Part shown: positions 1 to 8,049 of the stretch, one piece after another | Layout of the letters: each line of letters begins with the position of its first letter | How positions within the stretch are numbered: the stretch's first letter is position 1 | Source: Chitinophaga sp. MM2321 | GTDB taxonomy: Bacteria > Bacteroidota > Bacteroidia > Chitinophagales > Chitinophagaceae | Direction of reading: 5' to 3' | DNA length: 64,000 nucleotides | Assembly (NCBI RefSeq): GCF_964033635.1 | Contig: NZ_OZ035533.1 | Location: 2,666,001 to 2,730,000, forward strand | Notes under the pieces: generated by a model | Database searches by the model: none | What the model was told of the DNA's origin: nothing | Seen by the model: the letters and a program-made list of their open reading frames with translations, nothing else | Made by a program: the position numbers and the translations under genes

Positions 1-1185
1 TTCCGCTCTAAAGTAGTAGGCGTATCCCTGAAAGACCGCGCCTCTATCCTCCCCGCAGGACATACGCCAAACGGCGCCTTCTGGTTTGATGATGCTAACG
101 CCAGCTTTATTACCAGTACCTATTACATGCAGGAGCTGCCGGATTGGGTAAAGCGTTTCAATTCCCGCAAAATGCCGGCAAAGCTGATGTCTAAATCCTG
201 GAAACCATTATATCCCATCAAAAGCTATGTACAAAGCACTGCGGATGATGTAAACTGGGAAGGTACCTATCCTGATGAGAAAGCCGCTGTATTCCCACAC
301 GATATGCCGGATATCTACAAAAAAGATCCTGGCAGCATCCGCTCCACACCATCCGGTAACACCCTGACCCTGGCCTTTGCACAGGCAGCAGTAGAAGGCT
401 ATGACCTGGGTGATGGTAACACGACCGATTTCCTTACGATCAACTGCGCCTCTACTGATTATGTAGGACACAAATACGGCCCTAACTCTATTGAAGTAGA
501 AGATACTTATCTCCGCCTGGATCAGGACCTGTCGGCCTTTTTCAGCTTCCTTGATAAAAAAGTAGGTAAAGGTAATTACCTGGTATTCTTAACAGCAGAT
601 CATGGTGCCGCCCATTCTGTAGGCTTTATGGAGGAACATAATATTCCTGCCGGTTTTGTAAAAGACAAACAAATGATGGCTGACCTGGACGCTTTGCTGG
701 CAAATCGTTTTGGTGTAAAAGGATTGGTGCGTAACGCGATGAACTACCACGTTAATTACGATGTAGCGAAGATCGATGCGGCCAAACTGGACTACGATGC
801 CATCAAAAAAGAAACCGTGAAATTCCTGCAAAAACAACCAGGAATCCAGTTTGCGGTGGATATTGACAACATCGGCAACAGCCCTGTTCCTGAGCCTATC
901 AAAAGTATGATCAGCAACGGCTACAATCCGAAACGTACCGGCTCCGTGATGATCATACCTGAACCAGGCTGGTACCAGGGTTTTTCGAAAGGTACCACAC
1001 ATGGCAACTGGAACCCGTATGATGTACACATACCGCTGGTATTTATGGGATGGCATGTTAAACAGGGTGCTACTACAGAAACAGTACACATGACGGATAT
1101 TGCCGCTACGCTGGCAGCCATGTTACATATTCAGATGCCTAATGGTTGTGTAGGTAAACCAGTGAAAGAAGTAGTAAAACAATAA
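1..1185 (+). CDS. PafA-like alkaline phosphatase family protein, 3' part (5' end outside window)
   Basis: The reading frame is already open at base 1 and runs 394 codons to TAA, so the start, the signal peptide and the expected nucleophile Thr lie upstream of the window. The visible part has the hallmarks of the nucleotide pyrophosphatase/alkaline phosphatase superfamily of PafA type: an early SLKDRASILPAG segment (the Lys and Arg that contact phosphate in PafA), then a metal site with STDYVGHKYGP (Asp and His), TADHGAAH (Asp-His) and THGNWNPYDVHIP (His). From the family it should be a periplasmic, zinc-dependent phosphomonoesterase that releases phosphate from organic esters. The neighbouring gene is convergent, so nothing indicates an operon partner. 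Which monoester or diester it prefers cannot be told from this fragment. Confidence 0.93.
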   Translation, partial: FRSKVVGVSLKDRASILPAGHTPNGAFWFDDANASFITSTYYMQELPDWVKRFNSRKMPAKLMSKSWKPLYPIKSYVQSTADDVNWEGTYPDEKAAVFPHDMPDIYKKDPGSIRSTPSGNTLTLAFAQAAVEGYDLGDGNTTDFLTINCASTDYVGHKYGPNSIEVEDTYLRLDQDLSAFFSFLDKKVGKGNYLVFLTADHGAAHSVGFMEEHNIPAGFVKDKQMMADLDALLANRFGVKGLVRNAMNYHVNYDVAKIDAAKLDYDAIKKETVKFLQKQPGIQFAVDIDNIGNSPVPEPIKSMISNGYNPKRTGSVMIIPEPGWYQGFSKGTTHGNWNPYDVHIPLVFMGWHVKQGATTETVHMTDIAATLAAMLHIQMPNGCVGKPVKEVVKQ

Positions 1186-1203
1186 AGCATAAAAATTACG
1201 CAT

Positions 1204-1270
1204 GACGGAGTTGTAGAGAGATAGATGCGATGCTCCATCGCTTTTATCTCTCTACAACTCCGTCTTTTTT
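1204..1270. terminator. Bidirectional terminator between convergent genes
   Basis: A perfect 20-bp inverted repeat (1204-1223 with 1245-1264) has a second small hairpin in its loop and is followed by six T on the plus strand. It lies exactly between the phosphatase stop and the stop of the convergent regulator gene, and the last T bases overlap that stop codon. Confidence 0.9.
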
Positions 1271-2252
1271 ATTCCTGTGGTATTGCTACCCTGGAGTATT
1301 TTTTCCGGTAATCCTGTGGGGTCAGTCCCGTGATCCTTTTGAATACCTGCCGGAACGTCTTTACATCATTATAACCCACGTTATACATCAGTGAGCTGAT
1401 ATTTTCCGTACTCTTTTCCAGTTCCTTTTTAGCAGATTCAATCTTTACCCGTTGCAGGTATTCCAATGGTGTATTTTTTGTAGCACTTTTAAACCGCCGG
1501 ATAAAACTTCGTTTACTCATGCTCGTTTGTCCTGCAATTTCTTCAATAGAGATCTGAAGATGGTAGTGCTTTTCTATATAGGTTTGTGCTTTGAGGATCT
1601 CTTCATCTTCATGTTGGCGTTGCCCCTGAAATACTGCAAAGTAAGCCTGGTTCACCCTATCCATATCAATAGAGAACATTTTGCTCGCCCAGATTTCTAC
1701 TTCCCTGCCACAGAATTTTTCAATCAGGTACAATACTAAATTCAGGGAGGAAAAGGCCCCACCACTGGTGTACACACCGTCTTCATCCGTCATCACAATA
1801 TCTGATAATACTTTTATCTCCGGATACCTGTTGCGCATGTCTGCAATTGCCATCCAGTGGGAGGTACAGGACTTTCCTGCGAGTACGCCCGCTTCTGCGA
1901 GGAAGTAACTGCCCAAACAAAGGCTGCCCACTTCTGTGCCTTGTGCACGCATCTCTTTTATCCATTCCACCAGCGCCTGGTTCTTACTTAAAACAACGTC
2001 CGGGCTACCATAAAATGCAGGCGCCAGGATGAGGTCTGTAGCCGTTACATCTTCCAGTGTTTTATAGCAGATAAACTGCGCCGGTACCGACAACTGGATG
2101 TTCTTTATTTTTTCACTCACCAGGTCTACCTGGAAAGCAGGCGGCTTGCCAGACTGCTCCAGGAATTGGTTGGCTCCCATGAGAATGTCGAGCACGCCCG
2201 ACACACAGGACAAAACTACATCTTCATAAATAAGCAAAGATATTTTAAGCAT
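1269..2252 (-). CDS. GlxA-family AraC-type transcriptional regulator (DJ-1/PfpI-like N-domain)
   Basis: The protein has about 327 residues. The N-terminal ~190 residues form a DJ-1/PfpI (class I glutamine amidotransferase-like) domain with the nucleophile-elbow motif GSLCLGSYFLAEAG (Cys near residue 112). The C-terminal ~100 residues are a two-helix-turn-helix AraC/XylS domain (ISIEEIAGQTSMSKRSFIRR and the end motif GLTPQDYRKKYS). GlxA-type proteins are DNA-binding regulators in which the amidotransferase-like domain senses an unknown ligand. I use the ATG at 2252: a longer form would need a TTG at 2276 that lies inside a good -7 promoter box. No target gene is evident; it is transcribed alone toward the phosphatase. 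Confidence 0.9.
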   Translation of the reverse strand: MLKISLLIYEDVVLSCVSGVLDILMGANQFLEQSGKPPAFQVDLVSEKIKNIQLSVPAQFICYKTLEDVTATDLILAPAFYGSPDVVLSKNQALVEWIKEMRAQGTEVGSLCLGSYFLAEAGVLAGKSCTSHWMAIADMRNRYPEIKVLSDIVMTDEDGVYTSGGAFSSLNLVLYLIEKFCGREVEIWASKMFSIDMDRVNQAYFAVFQGQRQHEDEEILKAQTYIEKHYHLQISIEEIAGQTSMSKRSFIRRFKSATKNTPLEYLQRVKIESAKKELEKSTENISSLMYNVGYNDVKTFRQVFKRITGLTPQDYRKKYSRVAIPQE

Positions 2253-2273
2253 GGCATTTTGTGTTGAGTTAAC

Positions 2274-2300
2274 CAAATTTAATACTTATTTCTGGCACAA
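2274..2300 (-). promoter_or_regulatory. Putative Bacteroidota promoter for the GlxA-like regulator
   Basis: On the minus strand TAAATTTG (2281-2274) matches the Bacteroidota -7 consensus TAnnTTTG. A TTG (2300-2298) lies 16 bases upstream, slightly closer than the usual spacing. Transcription would begin about 2268, giving a short leader to the ATG at 2252. Confidence 0.45.
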
Positions 2301-2389
2301 AAACACCGCTAAGATGACATATACACCCTTTACAGGATCCGCTTTTCTTGTATAGATTTGATTGCAGCAAATAAAGCATTGGTACCTAC

Positions 2390-2410
2390 GGGCCGCTTCG
2401 GGCGCGGCCC
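2390..2410. other. GC-rich hairpin in the regulator/dipeptidase gap
   Basis: GGGCCGC (2390-2396) pairs with GCGGCCC (2404-2410) around a 7-base loop. It stands out in an otherwise AT-rich 260-bp gap. It lies downstream of the dipeptidase gene on the minus strand and might end that transcript, but no T tract follows, so this is uncertain. Confidence 0.25.
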
Positions 2411-2514
2411 TGGTGCTTTTGCTATGCGTTTGTATGAGACCAGGAAGCAGACTGTAACGCTTCCCCATATCTCTCACCGGCAGCAACTACAACCGTAGCA
2501 CCGGCTTTCTTTTT

Positions 2515-3588
2515 TTACTTACTCCAGGCATTCCTTAAAAAGCGTACCCAGTTTCCGTGCATAATATTTTCGATATCTGTAGCAGTATAACCTCTTTTTG
2601 TCAATAAGCCGGGTATAGTTTGCAGGTCGGCAATCGTGTCCAGATCAGCGGGACTTTGTTCTCTTCCATAAGCACCATCGAGGTCTGAACCAATGCCTAT
2701 ATGTAAGGTGTTACCAGCCAGCTGACAAATATGATCCATATGATCCACCATCCTGTCAAGCGTGCAATTCATTTCTGCCGGTAAGGATTTCCCCCGGATC
2801 CAGCCCGGCACCATCATCCAGGCATCCAATGCGCCGCCTATTACGGCTCCCTTTTCAATCAGCACTTTAATCATGTCGTCACTGAACTGGCGGTTATGAT
2901 CCACCAGCGCCCTGCAATTATTATGACTGGCCCATATGTGGCCGTTGAAAAGATCCATGGCATCCCAGAAAGCATCATCACATAAGTGGGTGGCATCGAG
3001 GATGATGTTCAGCCGCTCCATTTCTTTCAGTAACAAACGCCCTTGTTCATTTAAATGTCCGGTTGCATCCGTGCCGTTGGCATAACGTCCCGGCCCGTAG
3101 TGTGCGGGTCCTACAGCACGCAAACCATTATTGTATGCCCGTTCCAGGTGTTGTACCGTAACGAGGGAATCAGCGCCTTCCAGGCTTGAAATATAACCAA
3201 TAGGCTTATGATCGTTGGGGGTTCCATTATTCCACAGTAAAAGATGTTTATCCAGACCAGCTTTATCTTTGATCATTACCATCTCTCCGGCATCTTCCAT
3301 CGCTTTATACCAGGCCAGCTGTCCCTGTGTTTGCGCCCAGGCCTGTTCCGGCGAATGCCATCCCGGCAATTTATTATCCGGCGCTACAAAGCGCGCGATC
3401 TGCGTAGCTACGACCAAACCAATATTTCCTTTCCTCAGTTCAGGGAAGGCAACGGTGCCCTTGGCACGATCCGGTTTATCATTCATACCTGCTTCCCTGT
3501 TACGGATCGCCATTACTGATTGCTGTAGATCCCGGTTCCATTCCAGTGCGTTCATGCTAAGATCGAGATGCGCATCTATTGTAAACAT
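2515..3588 (-). CDS. Membrane dipeptidase, peptidase family M19 (renal dipeptidase-like)
   Basis: The protein has 357 residues. It carries the binuclear-zinc ligands of family M19: the N-terminal HxD in IDAHLDL (His7, Asp9), a bridging Glu in YISSLEGAD, His in LDATHLCDDAFWD, His in WASHNNC, and the late Asp in GIGSDLDG. These enzymes hydrolyse dipeptides, including some with D-residues. There is no obvious signal peptide, so this copy is probably cytoplasmic. The ABC ATPase gene lies 100 bp upstream on the same strand and may or may not be co-transcribed. Family assignment is firm; substrate range is not visible. Confidence 0.93.
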   Translation of the reverse strand: MFTIDAHLDLSMNALEWNRDLQQSVMAIRNREAGMNDKPDRAKGTVAFPELRKGNIGLVVATQIARFVAPDNKLPGWHSPEQAWAQTQGQLAWYKAMEDAGEMVMIKDKAGLDKHLLLWNNGTPNDHKPIGYISSLEGADSLVTVQHLERAYNNGLRAVGPAHYGPGRYANGTDATGHLNEQGRLLLKEMERLNIILDATHLCDDAFWDAMDLFNGHIWASHNNCRALVDHNRQFSDDMIKVLIEKGAVIGGALDAWMMVPGWIRGKSLPAEMNCTLDRMVDHMDHICQLAGNTLHIGIGSDLDGAYGREQSPADLDTIADLQTIPGLLTKRGYTATDIENIMHGNWVRFLRNAWSK

Positions 3589-3688
3589 ATTGGTAATTTA
3601 TTAACGTAGTTTTTCATTGTGTTGTGGTAAAATAAATATTTTCCGGGAGATCCTATACATTTGAACCTTTATATCGAAAACGAGGGTG

Positions 3689-4672
3689 CTAAAAATACCA
3701 GGCACCATTCTTTGCTAAAGAAACATACACGGTATCACCTTTCACCACATTACATGTTCCTGCATCCACTATGACCGGATGAGTGCCCAGTAACACTTCC
3801 ACTTCGTAATAACTGCCAAAATAATCTATCTTATTCACCGTTCCTTTCAGTCCTTTCCCGGCTGTTTTTGTTATTTTAAAATTCTCGGGGCGGATGAAGA
3901 TATTTTTTCCATTGATCTCCACTCCTTTTAATCCGGCAAAAGCAGCCGCGTTGGCCGGTGTGATCAGGTTGTAGTTACCCAGCAAAGCAGCGGTGTATTC
4001 ATTAACAGGCTGGCTATAAACTTCCTGCGGTGATCCTTTCTGAATGATCTCTCCATCTTTCATTACAAAAACATCATCCGCCCAGGGAAGTATATCCTGT
4101 GGATCATGCGACACCAGCATACAGGTGATATCCAGGCGTTCGCCGATATCATTGATCACAGATTTCAGGATATTTTTATGGATCATATCCAGGTTGGAGA
4201 AGGGTTCATCCAGTAATAATAGTCTGGGAGAAGAAATCAGTAATCTCGCCAAAGCAATCCGTTGTTTCTCTCCCCCGGATAACTGGTCGGTCTTACGTTT
4301 CAATAAATGACTGATCCGGCATACGGCATATAGGTCTGCCGCTTCTTCCTCTGAAAGCTTATTTGCATAGGACAGGATTTCTTCTACCCGGTAATTGTTG
4401 CGTAATTCAAAATGCTGGGATAGATATGCAATACCCGGATGCCCTGGTATCAATACTTCCAGCGGGCCTTCCACTTTTTTATTTTCAAATAAAACTTCGC
4501 CGGTATCCGTTTGTGTTAATCCTCCGATGATCTTTACCAGCGTACTTTTACCGGAACCCGTTTCACCGGCGATAGCAATTTTCTGAAATTGTTTCAGTGT
4601 AAAGTTGATATCCTTTAGTATATAAGCCCCCTGTAGTTGTTTGCTGATTTTTGATACCTGTAATAGATCCAT
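3689..4672 (-). CDS. ABC transporter ATP-binding protein (PotA/CysA/FbpC type, with TOBE-like C-domain)
   Basis: The protein has 327 residues with a full set of nucleotide-binding motifs: Walker A GETGSGKST (36-44), ABC signature LSGGEKQRIALARLL, Walker B LLLLDEPFSNLD, and the switch His in LVSHDP. The C-terminal ~90 residues (IRPENFKI then GTVNKIDYFGSYYEVEV) look like the TOBE substrate-sensing domain of importers for small ions or polyamines. No permease or binding protein is encoded nearby, so it is either an orphan ATPase that works with a distant permease or has another role. The substrate cannot be named. Confidence 0.9.
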   Translation of the reverse strand: MDLLQVSKISKQLQGAYILKDINFTLKQFQKIAIAGETGSGKSTLVKIIGGLTQTDTGEVLFENKKVEGPLEVLIPGHPGIAYLSQHFELRNNYRVEEILSYANKLSEEEAADLYAVCRISHLLKRKTDQLSGGEKQRIALARLLISSPRLLLLDEPFSNLDMIHKNILKSVINDIGERLDITCMLVSHDPQDILPWADDVFVMKDGEIIQKGSPQEVYSQPVNEYTAALLGNYNLITPANAAAFAGLKGVEINGKNIFIRPENFKITKTAGKGLKGTVNKIDYFGSYYEVEVLLGTHPVIVDAGTCNVVKGDTVYVSLAKNGAWYF

Positions 4673-4724
4673 ATCTTCCGGAGAAATTTTTATTCAGCAA
4701 TTAATTTTGTAACGCTGGCAGATT

Positions 4725-4756
4725 AAAAAAAACCTCCTGCATAAAAGCAGAAGGTT
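4725..4756 (-). terminator. Rho-independent terminator of the FtsX permease gene
   Basis: Read on the minus strand, a 10-bp stem with one G-U pair (4756-4747 with 4740-4731) and a 6-base loop is followed by a T tract (4730-4725). It lies 59 bp after the permease stop codon. Confidence 0.85.
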
Positions 4757-4814
4757 AAAATATTGCTGCAAAGATAAGGAATCCGGAATTGTTGTTATAT
4801 GGGTATCTCCTGGC

Positions 4815-7160
4815 TTATTCCGCCCTTAACGATTTAACCGGGTTGGCCAGGGCCGTTTTCATCCCATGAAAGCTGATCGTGAGTACGGCCACTACAATGG
4901 CCAATACACCGCCTGCCACAAACATCCACCACGACAACTGAATATGATAATCCATTTTCAGCAACATCTTTTGCATCACCCAACCAGCCAGTGGAGCGGC
5001 GAATAAAAAGGCAATGAAAACGGGTTTCAGAAAATCTTTTGACAATGAAAACCACAGGCTGCCAAGGCTGGCGCCAAATACTTTCCGGATACTTACTTCC
5101 TTGTTGCGCCGCTCTGCCAGGAAGGCGGACAGCCCAAACAGTCCGAGACAGGAAATAAAAATAGCCATGCCCCCAAATACGTTTGCCATTTGCCCTACGG
5201 CCCGGAAATCCTCAAAACTTTTCTGGTATTCATCTTTGGTAAAGTGAAAAACAAATGGGAACCCGGGATTATTTTTCTTCACCACTTCTTCCATGCGGGC
5301 GATACATTCCTGCCAGTTTCCATTATTGACAATGCGTACAAAAAAATGGCTCATGTCCTTTTTTTGCAGGTTCACAATCATTGGTTGTGGTGCGGAAGCA
5401 GGATTATTGAAAACAAAATCCTGTAGCACGCCAATAACTGTTCTATCGCCCAACCTGGTCCCTACTATTGGTGCTTTGAGCCCCATTTTCTTTACGGCTG
5501 TCTGATTAATGAGGCAAGCCGAGTCGTCAGCACCATACGCAGGGCTGAAATCGCGGCCTTCCACTAGTTTGAATCCAACCGTTTTTACCCAGTTGTATTG
5601 TACATTGGCCACTGTTATACCAAAATCCTGATCCGGTGTTTTGCCTGGCCATTCCAGTCCGTTCATACCGGAACCAAAAGAAACCAGGTCGTCACTACCG
5701 GCTGATACACTTGTTACGCCCGGTATTTCCTGTAAATAATTTTTGACGATGTCAAATTTATCCCGCATATCGCCATCGGCCTGTATTTCAACCAGGTTTT
5801 CCTGGTCATAACCCATTGGCCGTTGCTCCACATAATGGATCTGTTTTATCGTAACGATGGTGACGATGATCAGGAAAATAGAAATGATAAACTGAAAAGT
5901 TACCAGTCCTTTTCGCAGCAGGCTATCCCCTTTCCCACCCGACTGTAGCCGTTTCAAGACCTTTACCGGCTGAAAATTGCTGAGAAAGAAGGCAGGGTAA
6001 CTTCCTGCCACCAATCCGGTAAACAGCCCCATTCCGACTACCAGCAATATTACCTGCCAATTGAAAAAAGAAGGTGAAAATGTTTTTCCAATAAGCTGCA
6101 TAGCAGCCGGCAAACTAATCCAGGCCAGCAGGAATCCAATAATCATTGCCACCAGGGAAAGCAACATGGCTTCACTCAGGAATTGAAAAATGAGCCGGCG
6201 CCGGGATGCCCCCATCACTTTTCTTACGCCTACTTCACGGGCGCGGCGTTCAGACCGGGCAGTAGCCAGGTTCATAAAATTTATGCAGGCGATCAGCAGT
6301 ACAAACAATCCTATGAAACTAAGGATTCTGACCGTTTCAATGCTGCCGCCATTTTCATGGCCGTTTCTGAATCGTCCATGCAGCCGAAGGTCTGCCAGCG
6401 GATACGCGAACAAAGTAATATTCTTCTCTTCCTGTTTTTCTATAAAAAACTTTTTCAATTTCTCATTCAGAACAGCCAGATTAGCGTTAGGACTCATTTG
6501 TATCCAGGTAAAGATGCGGTTGTCATCCCATTTGTTCAGCCAGTTATTTTCTCTTTCATAAAGTGTAAAGGGAAGCACCATATCAAACCTGGTGTAACTG
6601 TTCTGCGGTATATCCCGGATCACCGCCCCTACTTTTAGGGAGGTTACATTGTTGCGTAGCAACATTTTCCCCATGGCATTTTCGGTTCCGAATAATCTTT
6701 TTGCGGTGCTTTCTGTGAGCACCACCGCACCGGGATCGCGCAATGCCGCTACAGGGTCGCCTTCCAGGGCAGGAAAGGTCATCATATTGAAATAATCCGG
6801 CTCGGCATAGATGCCGTTCTGATAGAGGCTTTTGTCTCCTGCACCGATCAGCTCCCTGGAGCGTTGACTGGTGCGGACCACATATTTTAATTCGGGTATT
6901 TCGCTACGAAGACTGGCAGCCAGCGGGCCGGGCATTGTTCTGCCGGTAGACGTTTCGCCGGCCAGTGCATGATGTTTCATCAGGATACAGATATCCTTCA
7001 GGTTGACATTAAACTTATCAAAACTCAACTCATCCATCACTACCAGCATGATAATGATGCTTGTTGCCAGGCCTACAGATAATCCACCAATATTGATGAC
7101 AGCAGCGATTTTGTTTTTAGCGAGACTTCGCCAGGCCATTTTGAAGTAACTCTTTATCAT
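4815..7160 (-). CDS. ABC transporter permease of the MacB/FtsX family
   Basis: The protein has 781 residues and the layout of Bacteroidota MacB-like permeases: an N-terminal membrane helix (about 20-42) and a periplasmic MacB_PCD domain, an FtsX block with three helices near 280-430, a second periplasmic domain, and a second FtsX block near 660-775. The motifs RSERRAREVGVRKVMGASRRRL and AERRNKEVSIRKVFGASLGSL are the cytoplasmic coupling loops repeated in each half. Such proteins usually export peptides, lipids or drugs, or transmit force to the envelope, with a separate MacB-like ATPase. The ATPase gene downstream is of the importer type, so it is unlikely to be the partner. Confidence 0.93.
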   Translation of the reverse strand: MIKSYFKMAWRSLAKNKIAAVINIGGLSVGLATSIIIMLVVMDELSFDKFNVNLKDICILMKHHALAGETSTGRTMPGPLAASLRSEIPELKYVVRTSQRSRELIGAGDKSLYQNGIYAEPDYFNMMTFPALEGDPVAALRDPGAVVLTESTAKRLFGTENAMGKMLLRNNVTSLKVGAVIRDIPQNSYTRFDMVLPFTLYERENNWLNKWDDNRIFTWIQMSPNANLAVLNEKLKKFFIEKQEEKNITLFAYPLADLRLHGRFRNGHENGGSIETVRILSFIGLFVLLIACINFMNLATARSERRAREVGVRKVMGASRRRLIFQFLSEAMLLSLVAMIIGFLLAWISLPAAMQLIGKTFSPSFFNWQVILLVVGMGLFTGLVAGSYPAFFLSNFQPVKVLKRLQSGGKGDSLLRKGLVTFQFIISIFLIIVTIVTIKQIHYVEQRPMGYDQENLVEIQADGDMRDKFDIVKNYLQEIPGVTSVSAGSDDLVSFGSGMNGLEWPGKTPDQDFGITVANVQYNWVKTVGFKLVEGRDFSPAYGADDSACLINQTAVKKMGLKAPIVGTRLGDRTVIGVLQDFVFNNPASAPQPMIVNLQKKDMSHFFVRIVNNGNWQECIARMEEVVKKNNPGFPFVFHFTKDEYQKSFEDFRAVGQMANVFGGMAIFISCLGLFGLSAFLAERRNKEVSIRKVFGASLGSLWFSLSKDFLKPVFIAFLFAAPLAGWVMQKMLLKMDYHIQLSWWMFVAGGVLAIVVAVLTISFHGMKTALANPVKSLRAE

Positions 7161-7179
7161 AAATAATTTTGATACCCTG

Positions 7180-7207
7180 TTAGAGATAGACTTCCATCTA
7201 TCTCTAA
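7180..7207. promoter_or_regulatory. 11-bp perfect inverted repeat in the permease gene leader
   Basis: An 11-bp stem (7180-7190 with 7197-7207) and 6-base loop lie 20 bp upstream of the permease start codon. No T tract follows on the minus strand, so an operator or an mRNA leader hairpin is more likely than a terminator. Confidence 0.4.
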
Positions 7208-7293
7208 TAAAATACCAGAATGATATCTCCTTGTTAATCTATTATTTATGATTTCTAAAACAATTTAAAATGATCGGTATTGCACATGCACTG

Positions 7294-7370
7294 TTCATTT
7301 ACGAACGCTGCATCGATTATCCCACATGTAAATGAAAAATAATATTGCGCATACATTTATTAGCAATATT
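7294..7370. promoter_or_regulatory. Two inverted repeats in a divergent promoter region
   Basis: A 9-bp pair (7294-7302 with 7328-7336) and an 8-bp pair (7341-7348 with 7363-7370) sit side by side between the divergent permease and molybdopterin-domain genes. They could be binding sites for a dimeric regulator. No consensus was recognised. Confidence 0.35.
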
Positions 7371-7391
7371 TTTATCCTATAAACAAGTACT

Positions 7392-7973
7392 ATGTATCCA
7401 GCGAATTTCCCCCATACAGATTTCCGGTTACCAGCTATTGCGCCCGGTATTCACAAGATTCTCTTCATGCCACTCCTCCTGTTATTTACCATGACGTCAT
7501 GGGCCACCACAAACCAGGACACCACTCAGCGTATAACCACCACCGTGGTTGTCAAAGGACTGGTGGCACATCCGCTTGTACTCGATATTAATAACATCAA
7601 CCAGCTAAAAGTAGTAACAGGTCATCATCTCAACATCGTTGGTGCAACTGGGGACATCAAAAAAACATTTGATTCCTACAAAGGGATATCACTCAAAAGT
7701 ATCCTGGACAGTGCAGTGATCACTATCGGTCATCCAAAAGAAAAAGGGAAATATTACATCATCGTAAAAGGAAGCGATGGTTACACCTCCCTTTATTCCT
7801 GGAATGATATTTACAACAACCCTACCGGGGAACATGTATTTTTATTATTTGAAGAAAATGGGAAACCCATTATGAAAGATGGACGTTTTGTAATGATATG
7901 CAGCAATGATAAAATTACCGGTCCAAGACATGTAAAATGGGTAGAGAGCATAGAAGTGGCGAAGCTGCCGTAG
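7392..7973 (+). CDS. Secreted protein with a molybdopterin-oxidoreductase-like domain
   Basis: The protein has 193 residues. A long N-terminal segment ends in a hydrophobic stretch (about 26-38, LLLLFTMTSWA) typical of a signal peptide; an in-frame ATG at 7467 is an alternative start but would lack the basic n-region. The mature part resembles the fold of small proteins annotated as sulfite-oxidase/YedY-type molybdopterin domains: VKGLVAHPLVLDINNI, a central YKGISLKSILDSA, SDGYTSLYSWNDI, and the end motif SNDKITGPRHVKWVESIEV. It is much shorter than true sulfite oxidases, and I see no clear cofactor-binding Cys in the position expected of YedY. It may be a cofactor-free derivative. Confidence 0.7.
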   Translation: MYPANFPHTDFRLPAIAPGIHKILFMPLLLLFTMTSWATTNQDTTQRITTTVVVKGLVAHPLVLDINNINQLKVVTGHHLNIVGATGDIKKTFDSYKGISLKSILDSAVITIGHPKEKGKYYIIVKGSDGYTSLYSWNDIYNNPTGEHVFLLFEENGKPIMKDGRFVMICSNDKITGPRHVKWVESIEVAKLP

Positions 7974-7982
7974 TAGCGGGGC

Positions 7983-8017
7983 TTAACGACTATTCCGAAA
8001 AATCGTATAGGCGTTAA
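7983..8017. terminator. Possible bidirectional terminator (imperfect hairpin)
   Basis: An 11-bp stem with one mismatch (7983-7993 with 8007-8017) lies between the converging stop codons at 7973 and 8050. No T tract follows on either strand, so the call rests on its position and symmetry. Confidence 0.35.
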
Positions 8018-8049
8018 CGGTACAATGCTTCGTCCTTATCTAAGCCCAC

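Noticed and set aside
2286..2486. 66-codon minus-strand open frame in the gap before the regulator gene
   Set aside because: Biased, unstructured composition, no family resemblance, and it spans a GC-rich hairpin and a likely promoter element.
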